Of a DNA stretch of 20,712 nucleotides, positions 7,100 to 14,606 are shown piece after piece. The DNA is from Candidatus Latescibacteria bacterium 4484_7 (GTDB lineage Bacteria; Krumholzibacteriota; Krumholzibacteriia; Krumholzibacteriales; Krumholzibacteriaceae), in the NCBI GenBank assembly GCA_002085285.1, contig NATK01000004.1:1-20712 (forward strand). The letters run 5' to 3'. Positions within the stretch are counted from its first letter, which is position 1. Every line of letters begins with the position of its first letter. The translations under genes were made by a program, and so were the position numbers. A model generated the notes under the pieces. The model had not been told where the DNA came from and searched no databases. It was given only the letters and a program-made list of their open reading frames with translations.

Positions 7100-7609
7100 T
7101 CACAGATGAACTACCTTTTGTTTTTCGGTATTTCCAGCATGTAGATAAAGCCTTAATTGCTCTCTGCTGAGATTCAAATCCTCGGATATGTCCTGCTCGC
7201 TTATACCGGACGATATCATTTCCATTATCCTACCCTTAATCTCTCCGGGTTTCGGATCGGGAGAATAGACGATATGCACCCTCTCACCGTCTTGACGTGC
7301 ATCGGACAATCTCTCGCTCAACTCAATGCACCTGCCGACAGCGGTATCCAACCTGTCTATCGTGGAAACCAACTGGCGGACATTAATGTTGAGGGAAGCC
7401 ATCATCTCTGCATAGTCAGTGGCACTTTCACGCGCTCTTCGAAAATCACGCTGTGCAAATTCTTTGGCCCTGTCCGCCGCTATGCGTCCCGCCCTCCTCT
7501 TATTCCCTTTCCTGAATATCAAAACAGTAAGCAGTATCGTCAGAAGGGAAGATACCCCTATGGCGATAAACACGGCTTCTTTGAACGGAATTATATGTAT
7601 GAGGTCCAT
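7100..7609 (-). CDS. Membrane-anchored coiled-coil protein with C-terminal HTH-like segment (DUF2802/DUF6115-like layout)
   Basis: 169 residues from ATG 7609, with AGGAG 7 bases upstream. One transmembrane helix at about residues 12-32 is followed by a basic, heptad-rich coiled-coil stretch at about 40-108. A short C-terminal helical unit at 124-157 ('IMEMISSGISEQDISEDLNLSREQLRLYL') resembles a helix-turn-helix. This layout matches small proteins with DUF2802 or DUF6115 that often sit near flhF/chemotaxis genes and whose function is unknown. It lies 13 bases before the first HDOD gene and 23 bases after a small basic ORF. The family assignment rests on layout and position only. Confidence 0.65.
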   Translation of the reverse strand: MDLIHIIPFKEAVFIAIGVSSLLTILLTVLIFRKGNKRRAGRIAADRAKEFAQRDFRRARESATDYAEMMASLNINVRQLVSTIDRLDTAVGRCIELSERLSDARQDGERVHIVYSPDPKPGEIKGRIMEMISSGISEQDISEDLNLSREQLRLYLHAGNTEKQKVVHL

Positions 7610-7632
7610 ATTACTGCTCCTTTTCTATCGAT

Positions 7633-7812
7633 CTATGCTCTTCTATCGACAGAGTGTTCGTCGATCAGGCTCTTCTCCTTCATCTTTCCCCTACCCTTCG
7701 AACGTTTATTCTTCGACCGCTCCCTGTCCTTTTTCCTATCGGCTTTTTTCGAAGGATTGAGGACGTAAAGAGAGGACAAGTGCTCTATCCTATTTATGTT
7801 GTCAGTACTCAC
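7633..7812 (-). CDS. Small very basic protein, 59 residues, GTG start
   Basis: I read this ORF from GTG 7812 to TAG 7633. The product begins 'MSTDNINRIEHLSSLYVLNP' and continues with a Lys/Arg-rich stretch (about residues 22-47, 'KKADRKKDRERSKNKRSKGR'), ending in 'SLIDEHSVDRRA'. It fills a 245-base gap between the membrane protein ending at 7855 and the coiled-coil gene at 7609, on the operon strand. A GGATGGTGA sequence precedes the GTG. Short, lysine-rich proteins of unknown function with an N-terminal 'I..L...Y.V.P' segment and a basic tail are found at this place in other flagellar operons, which supports a real gene; this comparison is from memory and unverified. No function is proposed. 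Confidence 0.55.
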   Translation of the reverse strand: MSTDNINRIEHLSSLYVLNPSKKADRKKDRERSKNKRSKGRGKMKEKSLIDEHSVDRRA

Positions 7813-7862
7813 TTGCGAATATCACCATCCGAAATCCACCTGCTCAATAATTCATCAAGCAT
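7809..7862 (-). CDS. Possible 17-codon ORF coupling two neighbours
   Basis: From ATG 7862 this reads MLDELLSRWISDGDIRK and stops at TGA 7811-7809. Its ATG lies inside the last codons of the upstream membrane protein gene, and its stop overlaps the GTG of the basic ORF (GTGA). Such an arrangement would couple translation across the 42-base gap. It has no clear ribosome-binding sequence and may be chance. Confidence 0.25.
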   Translation of the reverse strand: MLDELLSRWISDGDIRK

Positions 7863-8118
7863 GCTTACCCTTAAGATCTTTCTCTGAATTCCGATCGCTT
7901 GCACCTTCGACGAATTGAGTTGTCGCTCTGCTCGATGCCGTCTCCCAAACTATCTTGATACCTACACCCACGAGGTAAAACAAAAGCATGGAAAAGCCTA
8001 CTCTCTTCAACAGAGCCATCAGGGTAACACCTTGAAACAGGCTCACTATGCCGGCTACAAGGGCCGATCCAAGAATCAATATATTTACAAACTCATTCAT
8101 ACCAACCAGACGAAGCAT
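7855..8118 (-). CDS. Small two-helix membrane protein
   Basis: 87 residues from ATG 8118, which lies 2 bases after the flhF stop; an alternative ATG at 8100 ('MNEFVNILILG') would give 81. There are two hydrophobic helices, at about residues 9-33 and 40-58, and a hydrophilic charged C-terminal tail ('SRATTQFVEGASDRNSEKDLKGKHA'). Neither start has a strong ribosome-binding sequence, consistent with reinitiation after flhF. It occupies the position where flhG usually follows flhF. I do not recognise a family. Its strict operon spacing suggests a flagellum-related or envelope role, which is inference. Confidence 0.7.
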   Translation of the reverse strand: MLRLVGMNEFVNILILGSALVAGIVSLFQGVTLMALLKRVGFSMLLFYLVGVGIKIVWETASSRATTQFVEGASDRNSEKDLKGKHA

Positions 8119-8120
8119 GT

Positions 8121-9332
8121 TTATCTGACAGATTCAAGGACGGTTTCCCTGACATCTATACCTTCTTCACCTCCTTTTTCTTCGGCTCGCACCTGCGTTC
8201 TATTTAATGGTTTTTTAACAGCTTTGCGGCTTTCCACGACCAGTTCGGGGGAAATGAGTCTGAGAAGCGCCGGGAGCGATGCGATCTCGAATCCCTTATC
8301 ATAATCGGGCGAGCCGTTAAGGAAAGAAAACGTTATCGGAAAATTGACGATGAGATCGATGAAGGCTGCCCTAGACATAGACACGTCGAGCTTCGAAAGA
8401 ACGGCATAATCGCACTTGAGCGTCTCGAAAAGCTCGAGCTCCTTTCTGCGGAGCCGATCATCAAAGTTGAGTTCGAAAACGAAATGCCTGTGGGCCAATT
8501 CTATCGAATCGAGGTAATTCTTGAAACTTCCCGAAAGAAGGCTTTTCTCGGAGAGAATGCAAGGCGTATCCACCAACACCACTTCCTTTTCTCCGAAGTA
8601 CCTTATAGAGTTCTTGAGATCCTCGAGGCTGAAAGCAGCGGCGACCCCCACTCCGAGGGTGTCTCCCGCGACTTCGAGCCTTTTTATGTCACCGCTATGG
8701 CGAGGAAAGAGATCGATCACTGCAACATCCTTGCCCAGCCTCGACAACCTGCCTGCCAATTTGATGATAATCCCCGTTTTACCGCTTCCACCTGAACCGA
8801 AAAAGAAGTGGAGGCCCGAGACATCTTCCCACTTACCAGTATTGACGGTGTGAATGTAGTTGGCGAGATGATTCGAAGCCATATCGAGAGAACCTCTCTC
8901 AGCCTGAGGTACCTGTTCCTCGAAAGAGCTGGCAAGCACCTCTATTGACTTCCTCGAAGCACCTCCAGTAATGAGAAATCTCGAAAGCGGGTAATCGCTT
9001 AGATCTCCGAGCGCCGAAGCGATTTTTTCGCCCGCCGCATTAACCGATTGCACGACCCTTTCGAGACGCTGGATCTCAAGTTTGAGTCGAGCTAAAGACT
9101 CGTTGTCGAACGGGGCCTCATCCGATTGCTTCGTTATTCTTACCGCCTCGATGCTGTTGCTTTCCGGCACAACGGTAATTTCGAAGACCGTTCCAACGCC
9201 GAGACCGTCGGGCTCTTTCTTTCGAATCTCTTTTACGTCGAGTACCAGAGCGTCGGCTCCGAACTTCTCCTTTACCTTTTCCATGGCCGACTCAAGCGAC
9301 CTCGCCTCTACCTTGTACTTGTCCGCTGCCAT
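8121..9332 (-). CDS. flhF: Flagellar biosynthesis SRP-type GTPase FlhF, divergent
   Basis: 403 residues. The N-terminal block 'YKVEARSLESAMEKVKEKFGADALVLDVKEI' is the typical FlhF B domain. It is followed by an N-domain-like helical part and a G domain. The P-loop is at 179-186 (GSGGSGKT). The other GTPase motifs are eroded: 'DLFPRHSGDIKRL' at 207-219 replaces the usual 'DT.R.AA.EQL', 'VDTPC' replaces DTAG at 254-258, 'SKLD' at 313-316 replaces TKLD, and the final GQ.VP.D loop is absent. FlhF places the flagellum at the pole and helps recruit the MS-ring or export gate. The start lies inside flhA with a 41-base overlap. GTP binding may persist, but hydrolysis or dimer activation is doubtful. 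Confidence 0.88.
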   Translation of the reverse strand: MAADKYKVEARSLESAMEKVKEKFGADALVLDVKEIRKKEPDGLGVGTVFEITVVPESNSIEAVRITKQSDEAPFDNESLARLKLEIQRLERVVQSVNAAGEKIASALGDLSDYPLSRFLITGGASRKSIEVLASSFEEQVPQAERGSLDMASNHLANYIHTVNTGKWEDVSGLHFFFGSGGSGKTGIIIKLAGRLSRLGKDVAVIDLFPRHSGDIKRLEVAGDTLGVGVAAAFSLEDLKNSIRYFGEKEVVLVDTPCILSEKSLLSGSFKNYLDSIELAHRHFVFELNFDDRLRRKELELFETLKCDYAVLSKLDVSMSRAAFIDLIVNFPITFSFLNGSPDYDKGFEIASLPALLRLISPELVVESRKAVKKPLNRTQVRAEEKGGEEGIDVRETVLESVR

Positions 9333-11406
9333 TTAATCTCACCATCCCTATTGATTGGACCCTCACATCCCTCGGCAATTCAGAGAACGAAATGATTGCA
9401 AGGGAGGGAAAGGTCGATTCAGTGAACCTTCTCAGGGCAAGCCTTATCCCGGCCGATGCCAGAACGACGGGTTGAAATCCAAGAGAACTCACCCTGTCGA
9501 TCTCGGCGCTCAAGCCTTCGATCAGGCTCTGAGAAAACACAGGATTCAATGTCAAAACCTTAGTCTGCTGGGAGACCTCGAGAGCCCTGTTGAACTCCTC
9601 CTCTATGATCGGATGAAGAGTGAGAACGCTGAGTTTTCCCTCTTCGTCGAGATAGCTGTTTATTATCGATCTGCCGAGTGCCTCACGAACACGCTCCGAA
9701 ATAAAATCGATATCCCTCGTCTGGGAAATGTAATAGGCAATCGTCTCCAGAATCGTTATCATGTCCTTGATCGAAACTCTCTCCCGCAGCAAATTCGACA
9801 GGATCTGCTGCAAGAATGCGTACGAGATCTGCTCAGGTATCAAATCCTCCACGACAGCGGGGGTGAATTTTCTTACCTTTTCAACAAGCTCTTTGACGTC
9901 CTGCCTCGTCATGATCTCATCGGCATGTCTGTTTATCACCTCGTTGAGATGCGTGGCTATCACGGCGCTCGGTTCGACGACTGTGTAACCGGCTGCCTGA
10001 GCCTTCTCTGAATCTTCATGCTTTATCCAGAGAGCGGGCATGTTGAAAGCGGGTTCCCTCGTCTCGATTCCTTCTATCGAACCATCCCTCGGCCCGGTGC
10101 CAATAGCCAACAGCTTGTCCACATATATGATTCCAGAGGCTACCTCGACTCCTTTGAGCTTTATCCTGTATTGATTTGATTTGAGCTGAAGATTGTCTCT
10201 GATCCTTATCGGAGAAATGTGAAGTCCGAGGTTCAACGCCGCTTGTTTGCGAATGTTCGTGACTCTTCGGAGAAAATCCCCTCCCATTTCCTCATTGACG
10301 AGCGGTATCAAGCCGTATCCGATCTCGACTTCGAGCCTGTCTACATAATAGAGCTCATCCTGCTCTATCGGGTCGAGCTCCTCCTCGGGTGCCTCTTCAA
10401 CGACCTCCTTTTCTCCTTCTGTGCTCGAACGCTTCATTATCATGTATATGGCGAAGAAGAAACCGCCAAGCAGCAGGAACGGAACCGTCGGGAGCCCCGG
10501 CACTATACCCAGTGCAAAGAGCGTTATCGCAACGATCATGATGACCTTTGGATGGCCGAATACCTGAGAGGCGACATCGTGGCCGAAATCCCTCTCGCTC
10601 GCCGCTCGCGTCACTATCATACCTGCACTCGTGGAAACGATGAGAGCCGGTATCTGCGAGACGAGCCCGTCCCCAACAGTGAGCATCGTATATGTTCTCG
10701 CTGCATCCCCGGCCGACAGTTTCTTCTGCAAAATTCCTATCACCAAGCCGCCGATTATATTGATCAACGTTATAACGATCCCTGCTATTGCATCACCGCG
10801 TACGAACTTGCTGGCACCGTCCATAGCTCCGTAAAAATCGGCCTCCCTCGAAATCTTCGACCGCCTCGACCTTGCCTCGTCCTCTGTGATGAGCCCTGCG
10901 TTGAGATCGGCGTCGATACTCATTTGCTTTCCCGGCATTGCATCGAGTGTAAACCTCGCCGCCACCTCTGCCACTCGACCCGCGCCTTTCGTTATTACGA
11001 CGAACTGAATGACCACGAGTATGAGAAATATCACGAGGCCTATCACGTAGTTTCCCCTTACGACGAAATGCCCAAAGGAAGAGATGACCTGCCCTGCGTA
11101 TCCTTGAGAAAGGATGAGCCTCGTCGAAGCAACGTTCAGAGAAAGTCGGAAAAGGGTGACGATGAGAAGAAGCGAAGGAAAAACGGAGAACTCCAGAGGC
11201 TCCTTAACATAGATCGTAACGAGCAGTATAACGAGAGCAAAGGTTATATTGAACGTAAGAAGTATGTCTAGGAGTACCGGCGCGACAGGCATGACCATGA
11301 TCGATACGATTCCAATGATACCGAAAGCGTTTATCACGTTGGAACCGAAATGTAGTCTATCGATCAGTGAACTGCTCGAATTGCTTATCCCGATTTCTTT
11401 GCTCAT
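9292..11406 (-). CDS. flhA: Flagellar export gate protein FlhA
   Basis: 704 residues from ATG 11406 ('MSKEIGISNSSSSL'). A TTG six codons upstream keeps the same frame, but the ATG is the more natural start. Eight hydrophobic segments fill the first 310 residues. The FHIPEP signature is present as 'GRVAEVAARFTLDAMPGKQMSIDADLNAGLI' (read in two parts), and an acidic linker precedes the large cytoplasmic domain that docks chaperone-substrate complexes. FlhA forms the nonameric ring of the flagellar type III export apparatus and takes part in proton-driven export. The C-terminus reaches 'LPRDVRVQSIGMVRL', where most FlhA proteins end, then adds about 13 residues that overlap the start of flhF. 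Confidence 0.97.
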   Translation of the reverse strand: MSKEIGISNSSSSLIDRLHFGSNVINAFGIIGIVSIMVMPVAPVLLDILLTFNITFALVILLVTIYVKEPLEFSVFPSLLLIVTLFRLSLNVASTRLILSQGYAGQVISSFGHFVVRGNYVIGLVIFLILVVIQFVVITKGAGRVAEVAARFTLDAMPGKQMSIDADLNAGLITEDEARSRRSKISREADFYGAMDGASKFVRGDAIAGIVITLINIIGGLVIGILQKKLSAGDAARTYTMLTVGDGLVSQIPALIVSTSAGMIVTRAASERDFGHDVASQVFGHPKVIMIVAITLFALGIVPGLPTVPFLLLGGFFFAIYMIMKRSSTEGEKEVVEEAPEEELDPIEQDELYYVDRLEVEIGYGLIPLVNEEMGGDFLRRVTNIRKQAALNLGLHISPIRIRDNLQLKSNQYRIKLKGVEVASGIIYVDKLLAIGTGPRDGSIEGIETREPAFNMPALWIKHEDSEKAQAAGYTVVEPSAVIATHLNEVINRHADEIMTRQDVKELVEKVRKFTPAVVEDLIPEQISYAFLQQILSNLLRERVSIKDMITILETIAYYISQTRDIDFISERVREALGRSIINSYLDEEGKLSVLTLHPIIEEEFNRALEVSQQTKVLTLNPVFSQSLIEGLSAEIDRVSSLGFQPVVLASAGIRLALRRFTESTFPSLAIISFSELPRDVRVQSIGMVRLNGSGQVQGRGEVA

Positions 11407-11429
11407 AATCTTCCCATTCTTCAATCGAT

Positions 11430-12500
11430 CTATTCGAATCTTTTGTTCTTCAGGCTGTAAACATACGCAAGAATCTCCGCAACAGCCTTATACAGCTCGA
11501 CCGGGATGAATCCACCTACCTTGCACGACTTGTAGAGAGCCCAGGCTAGAGGCTTGTTCTCCACAATCGGTATCCCATGCTGCACGGCGATCTTCCTGAT
11601 CTTTTCGGCGAGATGTTTCTTGCCCTTAGCCACGACCTTCGGAGCCTGAAACTCCTTCGTGTATTGGACCGCCACGGCGAGGTATGTCGGGTTTGTGATG
11701 ACGACATCTGCCTTCTTCACCGCTTCGAGCATACGTTTCCTCGTTATATCACGCTGGATACTCCGCAGACGCTCCTTTACAAGGGGATCTCCTTCGGTCT
11801 CTTTGAGCTCGTCCTTCAACTCCCTTATTGTCATCCTCAACGACTTTTCATGCTGCCAGTACTGGAACCCGTAATCCATCACCGCAAGAACAGCCATCAC
11901 AATGAGAGCCCTGAGAGCGATGATGGACCCAATTCGCACCAACTCCGGAACGAGATATGAAACATTCGAAACCGGCAATGATATTATCGAATTGACCGAC
12001 GGCTTCACAGCCGTGTATATGACGAAACTCATAACGCCGAGCTTAATTATGCTCTTCAGCATTTCGAATAGCGATCTCCACGAAAAGATCTTTTTGAAAC
12101 CGGAGATCGGATTGATGCGGTCGAATTTCATCTTCAAATTTTCGCTGCTCACGTTGAAGCCCACCTGGCCTATATTGACGAGAAGCCCTCCGGCCACGAC
12201 ACCGATAAAGATAGGAGCGAGAATGGGGACGAACCTCTTGAAAACACTCGAAGCAAAATTTTGTATAGACGACGGCTCCAGAAAAGATGTCGATGTATTG
12301 AAGGAAAGGGCAAAGAACCTCTCGATTCGATCGAGCATAAAGTTGTGCATGGAAGAGAGAATCAGGACACCGGCGAGCAGGATGACGAACGAGTTGAGCT
12401 CCTGACTCCTTACGACCTGACCCTTCTCCCTTGCGTCTTTTCTTCGCTTTGGAGTAGGCTCTTGCGATTTTTCCGCTGCTTCCTGGAACTCAGCCACCAT
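11430..12500 (-). CDS. flhB: Flagellar export switch protein FlhB, NPTY variant
   Basis: 356 residues; ATG 12500 behind GAGGGGGTGA, 8 bases after the fliR stop. The N-terminal 'EKSQEPTPKRRKDAREKGQV' segment and four membrane helices (about 34-52, 92-112, 145-166 and 186-208) are those of FlhB. The cytoplasmic domain normally cuts itself within NPTH between Asn and Pro, switching export from rod/hook to filament substrates. Here residues 270-273 are N-P-T-Y (TAC codon), at the canonical alignment position. Asn and Pro, the essential pair, are kept, so cleavage is probably possible but its rate may differ. The rest of the domain ('AVAVQY', 'VAKGKKHLAEKIRKIA', 'IPIVENKPLAWALY') is ordinary. Confidence 0.96.
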   Translation of the reverse strand: MVAEFQEAAEKSQEPTPKRRKDAREKGQVVRSQELNSFVILLAGVLILSSMHNFMLDRIERFFALSFNTSTSFLEPSSIQNFASSVFKRFVPILAPIFIGVVAGGLLVNIGQVGFNVSSENLKMKFDRINPISGFKKIFSWRSLFEMLKSIIKLGVMSFVIYTAVKPSVNSIISLPVSNVSYLVPELVRIGSIIALRALIVMAVLAVMDYGFQYWQHEKSLRMTIRELKDELKETEGDPLVKERLRSIQRDITRKRMLEAVKKADVVITNPTYLAVAVQYTKEFQAPKVVAKGKKHLAEKIRKIAVQHGIPIVENKPLAWALYKSCKVGGFIPVELYKAVAEILAYVYSLKNKRFE

Positions 12501-12508
12501 TCACCCCC

Positions 12509-13288
12509 TCAAACCTTTCCGAAGATTACTAAAAGATCGTTCGGTATCCTCTCGAAGAGCTGTACCAGCGCCTTTGTAATGAATGGAATCGTTATCACGA
12601 GACCAAACAATCCGACGAGTAATTGAAGTGGGAAACCGATGATAAAGATGTTCATCTGAGGAACCGTCCGCGAAATGATACCAAGGGAAATGCTCACGAG
12701 CAAAAGCATCACCATGAGAGCCGATGCGAGCTGGACGGCGACTACGAATACCTTCGAAGATAGATTCACCAGCCCCATCATCCCGTCCATGGGCAGAGAA
12801 AACCGGCCTGCCGGGAAAAAAACGAACGAATCTCTTATACCGTAAAGAACGAGATGGTGGCCGTTGACAGAAAGGAACAATACCGTTGCCAGCAGATAGT
12901 AAAAACTCGCCACCACCGACACATTGGCCTGATGCTGCGGATCAAATACGTTGGATATTGCAAGCCCCATCTGCGTTCCGATGACCTGCCCACCGAGGAG
13001 CACTGCGGAAAATATCAAGCCGGTTGTTATCCCAATGAGCAATCCGAGAAGGGCTTCCCTTGCTGCCGAGACAAATAGATTTTGCGTCGTCGCCTCGAAA
13101 TAAAAACCGTCCGGAGGAGGAACGATGAGAAATGCAACGACACTCAGAACGAGTGAGAAAGCGATTTTCCAAGGAGCGGGCACGAGGTTCGCCCCGAAGA
13201 CAGGAAGAATGAAAACGATCGTCGAAATCCTCACCAGCACAAGGAAGATGTAAATTACAACACTTATGTTAAAATCGACCGACAACAT
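12509..13288 (-). CDS. fliR: Flagellar export gate protein FliR
   Basis: 259 residues; ATG 13288 with AGGG 6 bases upstream. It is highly hydrophobic, with about six membrane helices, and carries FliR hallmarks: 'RISTIVFILPVFG' near the N-terminus, 'EALLGLLIGITTGLIFSAVLLGGQVIGTQMGLAISNVFDPQ' spread over about 94-134, and 'PQMNIFIIGFPLQLLVGL' near the C-terminus. FliR joins FliP and FliQ in the helical P5Q4R1 export gate at the centre of the MS ring. It sits 44 bases after fliQ and 8 bases before flhB, as in many operons. The length is normal. Confidence 0.96.
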   Translation of the reverse strand: MLSVDFNISVVIYIFLVLVRISTIVFILPVFGANLVPAPWKIAFSLVLSVVAFLIVPPPDGFYFEATTQNLFVSAAREALLGLLIGITTGLIFSAVLLGGQVIGTQMGLAISNVFDPQHQANVSVVASFYYLLATVLFLSVNGHHLVLYGIRDSFVFFPAGRFSLPMDGMMGLVNLSSKVFVVAVQLASALMVMLLLVSISLGIISRTVPQMNIFIIGFPLQLLVGLFGLVITIPFITKALVQLFERIPNDLLVIFGKV

Positions 13289-13332
13289 GATCTACCCTAT
13301 TTCTCGAGCCTCCTCCATAATTCGAATAAGGG

Positions 13333-13596
13333 TCACATAGTGCCTATCTGTTGAAAGATCTTTGTCGCAAAAGAAATGATCAACCTCAGCATCCACGGCA
13401 TAAAGATTATCACTGCGATCGATACTGCAAGTATCTTCGGTATGAACACGAGGGTCATCTCGTTTATCTGAGTAACCGCCTGAATGATGCCGATAACCAC
13501 ACCTACCAATAGGCCGAAAATAAGCATCGGAGAGGCAATGAGCAAAGTGATATAAAGCGTATGCCTTCCTATGTCTATCACCATCTGAGGCGTCAT
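13333..13596 (-). CDS. fliQ: Flagellar export gate protein FliQ
   Basis: 87 residues from ATG 13596, chosen because GGAGG lies 9 bases upstream and because the family starts 'MT...V..I...A'. The open frame reaches further upstream only into fliP. Two membrane helices form a hairpin, with the signature 'VGVVIGIIQAVTQINEMTLVFIPKILAV' in its middle. FliQ supplies four subunits of the export gate. It begins 14 bases after the fliP stop. It is complete and ordinary. Confidence 0.96.
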   Translation of the reverse strand: MTPQMVIDIGRHTLYITLLIASPMLIFGLLVGVVIGIIQAVTQINEMTLVFIPKILAVSIAVIIFMPWMLRLIISFATKIFQQIGTM

Positions 13597-13610
13597 ACCG
13601 CATAACCTCC

Positions 13611-14399
13611 CTAACTGGCAAATCCCGAAACGAGGGATTGAACGAGAAGATGCCACCCGTCAACGAGTACGAAAAGCAGTATCTTGAACGGCAACGAAAT
13701 CATGACTGGTGGCAGCATGAGCATACCCATGGACATTAGAACACTCGACACGACCAGATCGATCACGAGGAAAGGCAGATAGATCAAGAAACCTATCTGA
13801 AATGCAGTCCGCAGCTCGCTGATGACGAAGCCCGGGATCACCACCGTGGCAGGCAACTCGTCCGGTGAGATGGGTGCCTTGATCCCCCTCATGTCGAGAA
13901 ATAGCTTTATATCCTTTTCTCTAGCATGCAGGAGCATGAATTTTCTCAACGGAGCGAAGCCCTTTTCGAGAGCCGTCTTCTGGTCTATCTGGTTGTGAAG
14001 ATAAGGCTGTAGAGCCGTGCTGTTTATTTCGTCGAATACGGGATACATGATAACTAATGTAAGGAACAGAGCCAGACCTATGAGCAGCTGCGAGGGAGGC
14101 ATCTGCTGGGTGCCCAAAGCCTGCCTGAGGAAACTGAACACGACAATAATTCTGGTAAACGATGTGAGCATTATCAGAATCGCAGGTGCCAGTGAAAGCA
14201 CGGTGAGTGCGATGACAATCTCTACTGCAACGTCAAGCCGACCTGTCTTGGCTCCGGGTGTCGTCTGCGGCGAAGCAGAGAATGTAACACCGGGTAAATT
14301 GACACCTCCCTGACCGCCTCCCTGCTGCGCGCAAGAGACGACGGGGATCGATCCCGCAACAAGCAAAACCAGAAAGAAAACAATCAGCCTTTTCTTCAT
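13611..14399 (-). CDS. fliP: Flagellar export gate protein FliP
   Basis: 262 residues from ATG 14399. This start gives a clear signal peptide ('MKKRLIVFFLVLLVAGSIPV', cleavage near 'SCAQQ'), and GAGGA precedes it; a GTG ten codons upstream is in frame but less likely. A short Gly/Gln-rich periplasmic segment follows. The FliP core shows 'APAILIMLTSFTRIIVVFSFLRQALGTQQMPP', 'LGLALFLT'-type and 'FQIGFLIYLPFLVIDLVVSSVLMSMGMLMLPPVMISLPFKILLFVLVDGW' blocks. FliP is the main gate-forming subunit and is inserted with help from FliO. A 314-base non-coding gap with inverted repeats separates it from fliO, which is unusual in this compact operon. Confidence 0.96.
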   Translation of the reverse strand: MKKRLIVFFLVLLVAGSIPVVSCAQQGGGQGGVNLPGVTFSASPQTTPGAKTGRLDVAVEIVIALTVLSLAPAILIMLTSFTRIIVVFSFLRQALGTQQMPPSQLLIGLALFLTLVIMYPVFDEINSTALQPYLHNQIDQKTALEKGFAPLRKFMLLHAREKDIKLFLDMRGIKAPISPDELPATVVIPGFVISELRTAFQIGFLIYLPFLVIDLVVSSVLMSMGMLMLPPVMISLPFKILLFVLVDGWHLLVQSLVSGFAS

Positions 14400-14410
14400 C
14401 GGTTTCCTCA

Positions 14411-14460
14411 CAATAATGCCCAAAAACACGTTTCAGCTTCCTACCTCTTTTGGGCAATTG
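14411..14460 (-). repeat. Stem-loop immediately upstream of fliP start
   Basis: On the minus strand TGCCCAAAA (14456-14448) pairs perfectly with TTTTGGGCA (14425-14417), with a 22-base loop. CAAT/ATTG extend the stem past a 2-base bulge. It ends right at the fliP ribosome-binding sequence. The downstream arm follows a T-run and is not followed by one, so it is not a standard terminator. Confidence 0.5.
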
Positions 14461-14581
14461 GTATGCCACGGTACTGTGAGGCAATAATTGCCCCACGATT
14501 CGGGAAATATGTGCACCTTTACCTATCTATCTTATTTGATCGGGGATTATGGAACTTGCAGCTCTGTCATCGGGGAAAATG

Positions 14582-14606
14582 TTGCCGTTGGATCAACTAC
14601 AGGCAA
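14582..14606 (-). repeat. Bulged hairpin in the fliO-fliP gap
   Basis: TTGCC pairs with GGCAA, and inside it GTTG pairs with CAAC around an ATC loop, with a 4-base bulge (TGTA) on one side. The 3' flank is CATTTTCCCC, too short a T-run for a confident terminator. It could be a weak attenuator or just leader structure. Confidence 0.35.

Noticed and set aside
10219..11271. 350-codon open frame on the plus strand
   Set aside because: It lies fully inside flhA in antisense. Its product is highly charged with no recognisable domain, as expected for a shadow frame of a hydrophobic gene.
14411..14460. Stem before fliP as a Rho-independent terminator
   Set aside because: The T-run is inside the stem rather than after it, and the operon clearly continues into fliP.
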